A stretch of 64,000 bases of DNA from Bacillota bacterium (GCA_023443225.1 JAEZVF010000060.1:154773-218772); one strand, 5' to 3'. Shown: positions 26,204 to 35,126, counted from the first letter of the stretch. Numbers and translations are program-made. Notes: a model not told the origin generated them from the letters alone.

Positions 26204-28822
26204 ATGTTTACTGTAAATATTAATGGTAAAGATTATCAATCCGAAACAGATATGGCATTGATGGATTATCTTCGTGAAGAATTAAGAATAACATCCGTTA
26301 AAAATGGTTGTAAAGAAGGTGCATGTGGTACTTGTACCGTTATCATCGACGGTAAGACGACTCGTGCATGCATACAAAAACTTTCCAGACTCGAAGGAAA
26401 GAAAATTCAGACAATAGAAGGCTTTACCGAAAGAGAAAGAGAAGTGTTTACTTATGCATTTGCTGCTGCTGGGGCAGTACAATGCGGTTTTTGTATACCG
26501 GGAATGGTGATATCTGGTAAGTGCCTGATTGACCAAAATCCAAATCCCACCAGAGAGGACGTAAAGCAGTCAATTCGGACAAATATCTGTCGTTGTACCG
26601 GATATACCAAAATAGAAGATGGAATACTTCTAGCAGCAAAAATGCTAAGAGAAAATCTTGAAGTACCGGAAATCAAACAAACCGGAAAAGTGGGTGAGAG
26701 AACCTGCCGTGTTGATGCAGCTTCCAAAACACTTGGCACAGCTATGTATGCAGATGATTTTAAATTTGATGATATGCTTTATGGTAAGAATGTATTTACA
26801 AAATATGCTCGTGCAAAGGTATTATCTATAGATTCATCGAAGGCACTAGAAATGCCTGGGGTTGTAGCTGTCTATACAGCAAAAGATATACCTGGCAGCC
26901 GCTACATTGGACATCTGGCTCATGACTGGCCGGGAATGATTGATGTTGGCGAAGAGACAAAATGTATTGGTGATACGATTGCAATGGTAGTAGCAAAGAC
27001 ATACGATTTAGCCGTGGCAGCTGCAAAAGCAGTTGAGGTTGAATATGAAGAACGCGAGCCTATTCGTAATCCTAAGGAAGCTGCTATGCCAGGAGCACAC
27101 CAGGTACATGGAGAAGGATTCAATCAATTTGGTAAATTCCGTATTCCAGAGAACAATCTACTTGATCATGAAATCGTAAAAAGAGGTGATGCTGTTGCAG
27201 CATTAAAGAGTTCAAAATATGTAGTAGAAGGTACCTTCTATGTTCCTCCTACGGAACATGCTTTTATGGAACCGGAAACTGCAATTGGAATCCCAGATGG
27301 AGACGGTATCAAGGTAATCACAGGTGGACAAGGAATCTACGATGAATATCATGAAATTAGTGCATATCTTGGGATACCGCTAGAAAAGGTTAGAATTCAA
27401 AGTGCAGTTGTCGGAGGAGGCTTCGGTGGTAAAGAGGATATGAGTGTGCAGCATCAGGCAGCATTATGTGCCTACCTTTCTAAACGCCCTGTAAAGGTAT
27501 CCTTCAGCCGTCAAGAAAGTATCAACTATCATCCAAAACGTCACTCAATGGAGATTTATTGTAAAATTGGATGTGATGAAAATGGGGTACTTCAAGGAAT
27601 GAAAGCAGAGTTAATCTCTGATACAGGAGCATATGCATCCTTAGGAGGACCGGTATTGCAAAGAGCTTGTACCCATGCCGGAGGTCCATACAATTATCAG
27701 AATGTAGATATAGAAGGAAAAGCTTACTATACCAATAACCCACCTGCGGGTGCATTCCGTGGTTTTGGAGTAACACAGTCCTGTATGGTAGTGGAAAGTC
27801 TATTGAATCAACTTGCAGAAAAGGTTGGAATCTCTGGTTGGGAAATCCGTTACCGAAATGCAATCAAACCTGGACAATCTCTGCCGAATGGTCAGATAGC
27901 AGACGAAGGGACTGCCATGGTAGAAACACTGGAAGCAGTTAAAGAAGAGTTCGAAAGATACGAAGCAGATCCAGAATACTATGTAGGAATTGCGTCCGCT
28001 ATGAAGAATGCTGGTATTGGTGTAGGTTTATCCGATACAGGACGTTGTAATATAAAAATACTAAATGGAAAAGCACACGCTAGATCCTCAGCAGGTGCAA
28101 TCGGGCAAGGAATACAGACGGTATTATTGCAAATGATATGTGAAACTTCTGGGTTAACCCCAGACCAGGTGGTCGTTGAACATCCTGATACGAAATATAC
28201 CCCGGACTCGGGAACCACAACAGCTTCCCGTCAGACTGTATTTGCTGGAGAAGCGGCCCGCATATCCGCAAGCCAATTAAAGGCAGATCTCGATGCTGGA
28301 TTATCTTTGGAGGCTTTGGAGGGCAAGGAATATATCGGTGAGTTTGATTATGAAACAGATCCGATTGGATCTGATAAACCGAATCCTGTCAGCCATATCG
28401 CTTATGGATATGCTACACAATTATTTGTCATTGACAAAGAAGGTAAAGTGGTAAAAGTAATTGCTGCTCATGATATTGGAAAGGCAATTAATCCACTATC
28501 TGCATCCGGGCAGGTAGAAGGTGGTGTAGCAATGGGTCTTGGCTATGCATTGACAGAAGATTTTCCACTTAAGGATGGAGTTCCTCAAGTGAAACTAGGT
28601 ACTTTGGGATTGTTTAAAGCACATCAGATGCCTCCAGTAGATGTTCGGTTAATTGAAAAGAATAAATCTGGTGCGGCTTATGGAGCAAAAGGGATTGGTG
28701 AAATTGTTTGTACAATGGGTGGACCTGCTTTGCAGAATGCATATTATAAAAAGGATGGTAATTTCAGATATCGATTACCTCTTGAGAATACCTATTACCG
28801 TAAACCAAAGCCTGCAAAATAA
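26204..28822 (+). CDS. xdh: Selenium-dependent xanthine dehydrogenase (fused 2Fe-2S and Mo domains, no FAD domain)
   Basis: This 872-residue molybdenum hydroxylase oxidises purines such as hypoxanthine/xanthine, or runs in the reverse sense in urate fermenters. The plant-type 2Fe-2S ligands are Cys36, Cys41, Cys44 and Cys56; the second cluster is in CGFCIPGM and ICRCTGY (near 95-133). The Mo part starts near 175 and holds VVGGGFGGKED, GAFRGFGVTQ and the catalytic Glu in AYGAKGIGEIV near the C-terminus. No FAD domain is present and no separate FAD subunit (YgfM type) is visible. The neighbouring yqeB, yqeC, selD and yedF indicate a selenido ligand. ATG 26204 follows GAGAGAGG; a longer frame from 26156 is unlikely. 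Confidence 0.94.
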   Translation: MFTVNINGKDYQSETDMALMDYLREELRITSVKNGCKEGACGTCTVIIDGKTTRACIQKLSRLEGKKIQTIEGFTEREREVFTYAFAAAGAVQCGFCIPGMVISGKCLIDQNPNPTREDVKQSIRTNICRCTGYTKIEDGILLAAKMLRENLEVPEIKQTGKVGERTCRVDAASKTLGTAMYADDFKFDDMLYGKNVFTKYARAKVLSIDSSKALEMPGVVAVYTAKDIPGSRYIGHLAHDWPGMIDVGEETKCIGDTIAMVVAKTYDLAVAAAKAVEVEYEEREPIRNPKEAAMPGAHQVHGEGFNQFGKFRIPENNLLDHEIVKRGDAVAALKSSKYVVEGTFYVPPTEHAFMEPETAIGIPDGDGIKVITGGQGIYDEYHEISAYLGIPLEKVRIQSAVVGGGFGGKEDMSVQHQAALCAYLSKRPVKVSFSRQESINYHPKRHSMEIYCKIGCDENGVLQGMKAELISDTGAYASLGGPVLQRACTHAGGPYNYQNVDIEGKAYYTNNPPAGAFRGFGVTQSCMVVESLLNQLAEKVGISGWEIRYRNAIKPGQSLPNGQIADEGTAMVETLEAVKEEFERYEADPEYYVGIASAMKNAGIGVGLSDTGRCNIKILNGKAHARSSAGAIGQGIQTVLLQMICETSGLTPDQVVVEHPDTKYTPDSGTTTASRQTVFAGEAARISASQLKADLDAGLSLEALEGKEYIGEFDYETDPIGSDKPNPVSHIAYGYATQLFVIDKEGKVVKVIAAHDIGKAINPLSASGQVEGGVAMGLGYALTEDFPLKDGVPQVKLGTLGLFKAHQMPPVDVRLIEKNKSGAAYGAKGIGEIVCTMGGPALQNAYYKKDGNFRYRLPLENTYYRKPKPAK

Positions 28823-28852
28823 GAATCATATGATTCGTTAGGAGATTGTGCC

Positions 28853-29101
28853 ATGGAGTATTATTTAATAACATTTTCAAGTACACATGCCGCCATTGCA
28901 GCTCAAAATTTTCTGAAAGGAAAATTAATGTTTCATGTAATGCCGACACTTCGAGAGATTTCTAATAGCTGCGGTATTTCCATAAGGATTAACAATGTTT
29001 CATTAGAAGAGATTAAAAGGCAAATGCAAGGGTTTCCGGTAGGTGATAAGATGTTTAAGATCTATTTCATTGCACCCAATCAAATCACAGAAATGAATTG
29101 A
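28853..29101 (+). CDS. DUF3343 putative Se/S carrier-like protein
   Basis: An 82-residue protein starting MEYYLITFSSTHAAIAAQNFL with SCGISIRIN near residue 40, the DUF3343 signature with its single conserved Cys. Members are annotated as putative selenium/sulfur carriers because they neighbour cysteine desulfurase and hydroxylase maturation genes. AGGAGA lies 8 nt before the ATG. It follows xdh by 30 nt, so the two are probably cotranscribed. The relay role is inferred from context. Confidence 0.87.
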   Translation: MEYYLITFSSTHAAIAAQNFLKGKLMFHVMPTLREISNSCGISIRINNVSLEEIKRQMQGFPVGDKMFKIYFIAPNQITEMN

Positions 29102-29113
29102 GTAATTAAAAAA

Positions 29114-29166
29114 CAAAGCTCTAATCTTAATAGACTGCTTTAAATTCTATTAAGATTGGAGCTTTG
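29114..29166 (-). terminator. 20-bp terminator between convergent genes
   Basis: Arms 29114-29133 and 29147-29166 match at 19 of 20. On the minus strand the stem is followed by six T, so it terminates the leftward transporter operon; for the rightward xdh transcript the T-run is poor but the stem may still serve. Confidence 0.8.
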
Positions 29167-29171
29167 ATCGT

Positions 29172-30089
29172 TTATGCCTTTGCCTTCATTATACTGTGGA
29201 TATACCGAAATAAAACATAAAATGTAATCAGGATTGCAATCATTACTTCAGCTTTCACTAAGAAAGGTAATAAACCAGTGGAATGCCCCTGTTTCATAAA
29301 AAACCCATTACTCAACTTTAGTGCCAATGCTGATATAGCCATTGGAAAGGTAAATCCAGAATAACTAGGATAGAATTTTAACTTCAATAGGTTTACTAGC
29401 TTTATTACTGCAAATAGATACAAAAGTTGAGAAACCACTAATAAAAACCAGAATAGACCCATATTTTTTGTATCAAATGCATTCAGGTAACCTGCTAAAC
29501 AAAGGGATCCAGGTGCACTCATAATAACCAATGTTGGTAATGCGGGTTCCGGTATCTCTTTGATTATAAATATTCTTTTTCCAACAATCAATAATAAAAC
29601 AAGGTAAGAAATTAAGGCAAATCCAAAGGCAATTTGACCGATCAATGGTTGAAATGCCTTTCCTGTTACTGAAGCAACAGCGATACCAACATAAACAATA
29701 AACCAACTTGGTAATACTTGTTTTATATTAAATTTCATTACATATTGCATAGTAAAGCGTACCATTAACAATACATGAAGCAAGATACCTAACAGCCATA
29801 CGATATAAGCCATTCCGGAATGAATAGGCTTTATATATGTAGCAAGGAGCATGATGCACATAGAATAGGTAGGAAAAACAGATGCTCCGACGGGAGTGTT
29901 TAGGTCATCTAAAAGACCTTTAAAATTACTAGCGAACTTAATGGTAACTACTACAAATAATAATGCAGAAATTGTCCCCAATATTGTTCTATAGATTTCA
30001 CCATAGGATTGGACTAAGTTACCTAAAGTAGCAAAGGCTAACATAACGCCTACAATCGGCATGGGAATTTTCTTTAAAAAATTGCTCAC
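29172..30089 (-). CDS. TDT-family (TehA/SLAC1-like) membrane transporter
   Basis: A 305-residue integral membrane protein with about ten hydrophobic segments and little outside them. The start IPMPIVGVMLAFATLGNL and the repeated pattern of five helical hairpins match the tellurite-resistance/dicarboxylate transporter family, whose members move small anions (TehA, malic acid transporter, SLAC1). Substrate is not predictable. It is transcribed leftward, 14 nt after a C_GCAxxG_C_C gene, opposite to the flanking xanthine dehydrogenase and desulfurase genes. Export or uptake of an oxyanion or organic acid linked to selenium or purine metabolism is a speculation. Confidence 0.85.
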   Translation of the reverse strand: MSNFLKKIPMPIVGVMLAFATLGNLVQSYGEIYRTILGTISALLFVVVTIKFASNFKGLLDDLNTPVGASVFPTYSMCIMLLATYIKPIHSGMAYIVWLLGILLHVLLMVRFTMQYVMKFNIKQVLPSWFIVYVGIAVASVTGKAFQPLIGQIAFGFALISYLVLLLIVGKRIFIIKEIPEPALPTLVIMSAPGSLCLAGYLNAFDTKNMGLFWFLLVVSQLLYLFAVIKLVNLLKLKFYPSYSGFTFPMAISALALKLSNGFFMKQGHSTGLLPFLVKAEVMIAILITFYVLFRYIHSIMKAKA

Positions 30090-30103
30090 GGTATTCCTCC
30101 TGA

Positions 30104-30577
30104 TTATTTCTCTATTTTAATTTTGCCATCTTCGATTAACTCATTTGCCACCCACCAAGCAACCTTACCTGTTATCTTAATACAGTGCTCTTTTCTTTCT
30201 GGGGATGCAAAATTATCACCATTCCATTCTCTAGTTATAACACGACAACAGAGGGACTTATATTCCTCTTTCACAAAATCATGAAGTCCTTTTGCTTTCT
30301 CGAACATCTTTGGATTCATAGCCTCACCATGTACTCTGCCATAAACCATTCCCAAAGCCATCTCGCCACCGGACACAGCACCGCAGAGACACTGCGCCTT
30401 TCCAAGACCAATAGGAAAACCAGATGCCAATTTTACAACATCCTCAGAATAGGGGTTGCCTAAAGCATCGTTGATTGTCTTGACAACGGATTCAGAACAG
30501 AAAAATTCTCCTTTTCTAAAATACTCTTCTGCAGTTTCTCGTATGGTAGTTAAATATTTTTCTTTATTTTGATTCAT
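30104..30577 (-). CDS. C_GCAxxG_C_C family (putative redox) protein
   Basis: This 157-residue protein carries the family's cysteine pattern: FCSESVVKTIND near residue 25, then GKAQCLCGAVSGGEMALG near 78 in which CGAVSG is the GCAxxG-like core, then a late CCRVI near residue 125. No signal peptide or membrane segment is evident. The function is unknown; the fixed cysteines suggest metal or cluster binding or redox. AGAGAGG lies upstream of the ATG. It leads the two-gene leftward unit with the TDT transporter, set between xdh and the desulfurase. Confidence 0.85.
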   Translation of the reverse strand: MNQNKEKYLTTIRETAEEYFRKGEFFCSESVVKTINDALGNPYSEDVVKLASGFPIGLGKAQCLCGAVSGGEMALGMVYGRVHGEAMNPKMFEKAKGLHDFVKEEYKSLCCRVITREWNGDNFASPERKEHCIKITGKVAWWVANELIEDGKIKIEK

Positions 30578-30799
30578 AGATTATCCTCTCTTTTCTTTTT
30601 TGTTAACATTAAGTTCCTATTCCTATTACTTAGGTATGAGGCCTATTTCGTAGGAGTATACTCACTATTTACTCTTATCTATATCTTAACATGGTACCTT
30701 TCAGGAGAGAAATTGATATTGTGAATAGAATTACTTTATTAATAGAAATAATCTATAAATTAAAGAGATATAGAATTATTCCGAATAGTTACTAAAAAA

Positions 30800-30846
30800 T
30801 ATGATATAATGAAAGCGGAATGAGGAATCGCAAGTTTACTTGCGAA
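30800..30846 (+). repeat. Dyad repeat, copy A, containing an extended -10 promoter
   Basis: The shared core is ATGAAAGCGGAATGAGGAAT followed by a hairpin with arms CGCAAG and CTTGCG around TTTA. Two more copies lie inverted at 49625-49672 and 49711-49766. In this copy TGATATAAT at 30802-30810 forms an extended -10 about 65 nt before the desulfurase start, so the repeat probably supplies its promoter. The upstream part of the gap (30578-30799) shows nothing else clear. Confidence 0.75.
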
Positions 30847-30873
30847 TTTAACAGTTACTTAAAGGAGTTAACT

Positions 30874-32049
30874 ATGAAGAGAGTATATTTGGATCAGGCA
30901 GCAACTTCTTTCCCAAAAGGAAGGGGAGTAGCAGAAGCTATGATAAAATTCATAAATGAAATAGGTACGAATATTAACCGGGGAGGCTATGAAGATGCTT
31001 ATCAAACAGCGGAAATCATATATGAAACAAGACTCCAACTATGCAGACTCTTTGATTTAAAACCGTTTCCTCAATCTGCAAAAAATGTAATCTTTACACC
31101 AAACATTACCTATGCCCTTAACTTCATTCTGAAGGGATATTTAGAAGAAGGTGACCATGTACTGGTTAGTTCTTTAGAGCATAATTCTGTTATGCGGCCA
31201 TTGGTTCAGTTAAGTAAGGAAAGAAACGTTACCTTTGACCGAATTCCCTGTACAAAGGAAGGAGAGTTACAACTAGAAACCATAGAAGGATTGATAAAAA
31301 AGAATACAAAGGCCATCATCATGACACATGCTTCTAATGTATGCGGTACCTTACTTCCAATTAAAGAGGTGGGAGAGCTTACACATAGAAGAGGACTAAA
31401 ATTTATTGTTGATTCTGCGCAAACAGCAGGAACTTTTCCAATATCCATGACAGAAATGCACATAGATGCTCTGGCTTTTACAGGACACAAAGGGCTATTA
31501 GGTCCTCAGGGAACCGGTGGATTTCTTGTTACTGATTGTATGGCAGAGCAGATTTCACCTCTTATTACTGGAGGAACCGGAAGTATCTCGGACACAGAAG
31601 AAACACCGGAATTTCTACCGGACAAATTTGAAGCAGGAACTATGAATCTTCCTGGCATTATGGGTCTTCATAAGAGTCTTATTTATTTGCATGAATTAGG
31701 TATTGATACGATACGGATGAAAGAGATGAGTTTGACAAAACAGTTTTTAGAGGGTGTTTCTACGATAGAGGGAGTTCGTATTATTGGTAAAAAAGACTGC
31801 CAAAACAGAACTGCAGTTGTGAGTATTCAATGCGATAAAATAGATGTGGCTGTCCTTGCATATGAATTGGATCAAGAATTTAATATATTGACGAGAGTTG
31901 GTATGCATTGTGCTCCTAATGCGCATAAAACTCTTGGAACTTTTCCTAAAGGGAGCCTTCGGTTTTCCTTTGGCTATGAAAATACATTGGACGAAATAGA
32001 ATACACTTTAAAAGCTATAAAACATATATGTGAATCACATAATCACTGA
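30874..32049 (+). CDS. Cysteine desulfurase-like aminotransferase class V (EF2568 type)
   Basis: A 391-residue PLP enzyme of the NifS/CsdA fold. It starts VYLDQAATSFPKG, then NINRGGYEDAYQTAEI, SLEHNSVMRPL, VDSAQTAGTFPI, the PLP lysine in FTGHKGLLGPQGTGG (near residue 205), and the catalytic Cys loop RVGMHCAPNAHKTLGTF. This type is a known marker of selenium-dependent molybdenum hydroxylase clusters and may release sulfur or selenium from cysteine or selenocysteine for the Mo cofactor. I start at the ATG 30874, 7 nt after AAAGGAG; an upstream ATG at 30820 lies inside the repeat element. Confidence 0.92.
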   Translation: MKRVYLDQAATSFPKGRGVAEAMIKFINEIGTNINRGGYEDAYQTAEIIYETRLQLCRLFDLKPFPQSAKNVIFTPNITYALNFILKGYLEEGDHVLVSSLEHNSVMRPLVQLSKERNVTFDRIPCTKEGELQLETIEGLIKKNTKAIIMTHASNVCGTLLPIKEVGELTHRRGLKFIVDSAQTAGTFPISMTEMHIDALAFTGHKGLLGPQGTGGFLVTDCMAEQISPLITGGTGSISDTEETPEFLPDKFEAGTMNLPGIMGLHKSLIYLHELGIDTIRMKEMSLTKQFLEGVSTIEGVRIIGKKDCQNRTAVVSIQCDKIDVAVLAYELDQEFNILTRVGMHCAPNAHKTLGTFPKGSLRFSFGYENTLDEIEYTLKAIKHICESHNH

Positions 32050-32194
32050 CATCATGGCGAATAATTTAATGGGTACAAAAAAATTTTATACATCTAAAAA
32101 AAATTAAATAAAGATTGATTTCATTCACTTATTATGTTACTATATAGTAAATAGTAAAGAAACATGATAAAAGGTATCAATTTAGTAAATTGCT

Positions 32195-32290
32195 TGCCAA
32201 ATCGTGAGGGAGTAGTTCGCATGCGGTTGCATGTGGCTAAGTCAACATCATGACGATTATTCGTCTGGCTTATCCGAAAAGGACAAGACT
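32195..32290 (+). ncRNA. yybP-ykoY manganese riboswitch aptamer
   Basis: The leader shows GAGGGAGTAG (32206-32215), then GTCAACATCATGACGA (32241-32256), CGTCTGGCTTATCC and AGGACAAGACT (32280-32290), the conserved pieces of the yybP-ykoY aptamer in correct order. A strong terminator follows directly. Members sense Mn2+ and switch on Mn efflux genes. The downstream gene is a P-type ATPase, a known target class. Edges are approximate. Confidence 0.85.
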
Positions 32291-32337
32291 CATGTATTGC
32301 TTATTCAATTATGAATAAGCTTTACATGAGTTTTTTT
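32288..32337 (+). terminator. Riboswitch-controlled intrinsic terminator
   Basis: ACTCATGTA (32288-32296) pairs with TACATGAGT (32323-32331) and GCTTATTCA (32299-32307) with TGAATAAGC (32312-32320), then seven T. The 5' arm begins in the aptamer's last conserved segment, so ligand binding would compete with terminator formation. Confidence 0.88.
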
Positions 32338-32427
32338 ATAAGCTAAAATGGTTTACAGTAATTGCTAGATTGTGATATTTATAGAAAGTATCTGATTCTT
32401 TACTAAAATCAAAGGAGGAGAATTTGA

Positions 32428-35064
32428 ATGAAGTTTTATCTTGAACAGTCTGAAGAAGTGCTAAAATCCATTGATAGTAAACCGACAGGATTAACCACTA
32501 CCGAAGCAACAGCAAGGCTTGAGAAAAATGGCAAAAACAAATTGGATGAAGGAGAGAAGGATGGTTTATTAAAAAGATTTCTTTCACAGCTTAAAGATCC
32601 AATGATTATTATTCTTTTAGCGGCAGCACTTGTTTCCGGTGTGACCTCTGTTTACGCAGGAGAATCTTTAGCAGATGTATTTATCATTTTGATTGTTGTA
32701 GTTATAAATGCTGTACTTGGTGTTTATCAGGAGAGTAAAGCTGAGAAAGCAATTGAAGCATTACAAGAAATGGCAGCGGCTACCAGTAAAGTGCTCCGTG
32801 ATGGAATCATTACAGAAGTACGTAGTGAAGATTTAGTAATTGGTGATGTTGTTTTATTAGAAGCTGGTGATGCTGTCCCTGCGGATTGTCGTATCTTAGA
32901 AAGTGCTAGTCTAAAGATAGAAGAAGCTGCACTTACTGGCGAGTCTGTACCAGTTAATAAATTTATCAACCTGATTAATTTAAAAGATGGTGAAAAAGAA
33001 GTACCTTTAGGGGATCGTAAGAACATGGCATATATGGGTAGTACGGTAGTATATGGACGTGGTCGAGCTGTAGTAGTTGCTACCGGTATGGACACAGAGA
33101 TGGGAAAAATTGCACATGCCATCACTCAGACACAGGACAATGCGACACCATTACAGATGAAGCTAAATCAGCTTAGTAAATTACTCAGTATTCTAGTAAT
33201 TGGTATTTGTGTATTCATTTTTGCTTTTAGTCTGATACGTTCTGGAGATTTTAGTGGTGCAGTCATTCTTGATACCTTTATGGTAGCTGTTAGTCTTGCA
33301 GTTGCAGCAATACCAGAAGGATTAGCAACCGTAGTAACGATTGTACTTTCCATCGGCGTTACGAATATGAGTAAAAGAAATGCTGTAATTCGTAGACTGA
33401 CCGCAGTTGAAACCTTAGGATGTACTCAAATTATCTGTAGTGATAAGACCGGAACATTAACTCAGAATAAAATGACCGTCGTGGATTATTATGCAGAAAA
33501 GGAAGACTCACTTGCCAAAGCTATGGCATTATGTAGTGACGCTGAATATGAAAATGGTTCCGCAGTTGGAGAACCTACGGAATGTGCATTGGTAAATTAT
33601 GCAGCAAAACTAAACTTTTTAAAGCCAGAGTTAAAGAAACAGTTCCCACGTGTTGGAGAAGCTCCTTTTGATTCCAGTCGTAAGATGATGTCAACGATAC
33701 ATAAAAGTGCAGATGCCTTTATCCAATATACGAAGGGTGCTCCGGACGAAGTACTCCGTTTATGTACCGGATATTTAGAAAATGGAAAAGTACTTCCTAT
33801 GACAGATGAAAAACGTCAGGAAATATTAAAAGAAAACAAGCGTATGGCAGATAAAGCTCTCCGTGTACTAGCTGCTGCTTGTTATGAACATACAGCTATG
33901 CCAGAGGAATGCTCCCCTAATAACCTTGAACATGATCTAACCTTTATTGGTCTTGTTGGTATGATTGACCCAGTACGTCCAGAAGTAATTGATGCTATTA
34001 AAGAGTGTCGTGATGCAGGTATTAGGCCAATCATGATCACTGGTGATCATCGTGATACTGCTATTGCAATTGCTACCGAAATCGGTATTATTACAGATCC
34101 TAGCCAGGCAATTACTGGTTCTCAATTAAATGATATTTCGGACGATGAGTTACAGAATACAATACAAAATTATGGAGTCTATGCACGTGTTCAGCCGGAA
34201 CATAAGGTTCGTATTGTAGCAGCTTGGAAGAAAAAAGGCATGATTACAGCGATGACTGGAGACGGTGTTAACGATGCCCCTTCTATCAAGGGCGCAGACA
34301 TTGGTATTGGTATGGGTATCACTGGAACCGATGTTACTAAAAATGTAGCAGATATGGTTTTAGCAGACGATAACTTTGCTACCATAGTTTCTGCAGTGGA
34401 AGAAGGACGACGTATTTACGATAATATTCGTAAATCTATACAGTTTTTGTTATCCTCTAACTTAAGTGAAGTATTATCCATCTTCATTGCTACCGTTTTA
34501 GGTTTTACAATTTTAAAACCGGTTCATATTTTATGGATTAATCTTATCACAGACTGTTTCCCTGCATTGGCTTTAGGTATGGAGAAAGGTGAAAAGGATT
34601 TGATGTTCCGTAAACCTAGATCTTCGAAAGAAGGGATCTTCTCCGGTGGCGTAGGATTTGATGTTGCTTATCAGGGTGCTATGGTAACAGCGCTTACTTT
34701 AACAGCTTATTTCATAGGACATTATATCGAATCAGGTAAATGGGAATTTGTTAATAGCCCAGATGGTATGACAATGGCATTTCTAACCATGAGTATGGCC
34801 GAGATATTCCACAGCTTTAACATGCGTAGTCAGCGAGGTTCCATCTTTAAAATGAATACTCATAATCTGACTTTGTATGGCGCAATGATTGCCAGCTTTG
34901 TACTTACTACAGGAGTTATCTATATTCCATTTTTCCGTGAGGTATTTGAGTTCGAACACATCAGTCTTATAGAATATGGTATTGCATTATTGCTAGCTCT
35001 TTGCGTTGTTCCTATCGTTGAAGTGGTTAAAGCAATACAACGTAATATCCAAGTAAAACAGTAG
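32428..35064 (+). CDS. P-type cation ATPase (PMCA/SERCA-like), likely Mn2+ or Ca2+ efflux
   Basis: This 878-residue transporter has the full P-type layout: an N-terminal cation-ATPase domain, paired membrane helices, LTGESVPV in the actuator domain, AIPEGLATVVTI in helix M4, the phosphorylated Asp339 in CSDKTGTLTQNK, KGAPDEVL in the nucleotide domain, MITGDHRDTA and MTGDGVNDAPSIKGAD hinge motifs, and six C-terminal helices (NLITDCFPALALG). The PEGL and N-D residues fit type II Ca2+/Mn2+ pumps. The manganese riboswitch immediately upstream argues that Mn2+ export is its physiological job. RBS AAAGGAGGAG precedes the ATG. Confidence 0.93.
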   Translation: MKFYLEQSEEVLKSIDSKPTGLTTTEATARLEKNGKNKLDEGEKDGLLKRFLSQLKDPMIIILLAAALVSGVTSVYAGESLADVFIILIVVVINAVLGVYQESKAEKAIEALQEMAAATSKVLRDGIITEVRSEDLVIGDVVLLEAGDAVPADCRILESASLKIEEAALTGESVPVNKFINLINLKDGEKEVPLGDRKNMAYMGSTVVYGRGRAVVVATGMDTEMGKIAHAITQTQDNATPLQMKLNQLSKLLSILVIGICVFIFAFSLIRSGDFSGAVILDTFMVAVSLAVAAIPEGLATVVTIVLSIGVTNMSKRNAVIRRLTAVETLGCTQIICSDKTGTLTQNKMTVVDYYAEKEDSLAKAMALCSDAEYENGSAVGEPTECALVNYAAKLNFLKPELKKQFPRVGEAPFDSSRKMMSTIHKSADAFIQYTKGAPDEVLRLCTGYLENGKVLPMTDEKRQEILKENKRMADKALRVLAAACYEHTAMPEECSPNNLEHDLTFIGLVGMIDPVRPEVIDAIKECRDAGIRPIMITGDHRDTAIAIATEIGIITDPSQAITGSQLNDISDDELQNTIQNYGVYARVQPEHKVRIVAAWKKKGMITAMTGDGVNDAPSIKGADIGIGMGITGTDVTKNVADMVLADDNFATIVSAVEEGRRIYDNIRKSIQFLLSSNLSEVLSIFIATVLGFTILKPVHILWINLITDCFPALALGMEKGEKDLMFRKPRSSKEGIFSGGVGFDVAYQGAMVTALTLTAYFIGHYIESGKWEFVNSPDGMTMAFLTMSMAEIFHSFNMRSQRGSIFKMNTHNLTLYGAMIASFVLTTGVIYIPFFREVFEFEHISLIEYGIALLLALCVVPIVEVVKAIQRNIQVKQ

Positions 35065-35087
35065 TCATTTAATTTTATTAAAAATAT

Positions 35088-35126
35088 GCCTGTTGGTAGA
35101 CATAAAATGTACCAACAGGCTTTTTT
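35088..35126 (+). terminator. Intrinsic terminator after the P-type ATPase
   Basis: GCCTGTTGGTA (35088-35098) pairs perfectly with TACCAACAGGC (35110-35120), followed by six T. Confidence 0.92.

Noticed and set aside
30820..30873. Upstream ATG extending the desulfurase by 18 residues
   Set aside because: The extension lies within the dyad repeat and its -10 region, while AAAGGAG precedes the ATG at 30874, which gives the standard family N-terminus.
21546..32049. Possible UGA-selenocysteine codons in the selenium cluster
   Set aside because: No gene here appears interrupted by an in-frame TGA with a continuing homologous frame; SelD and the carriers use Cys.
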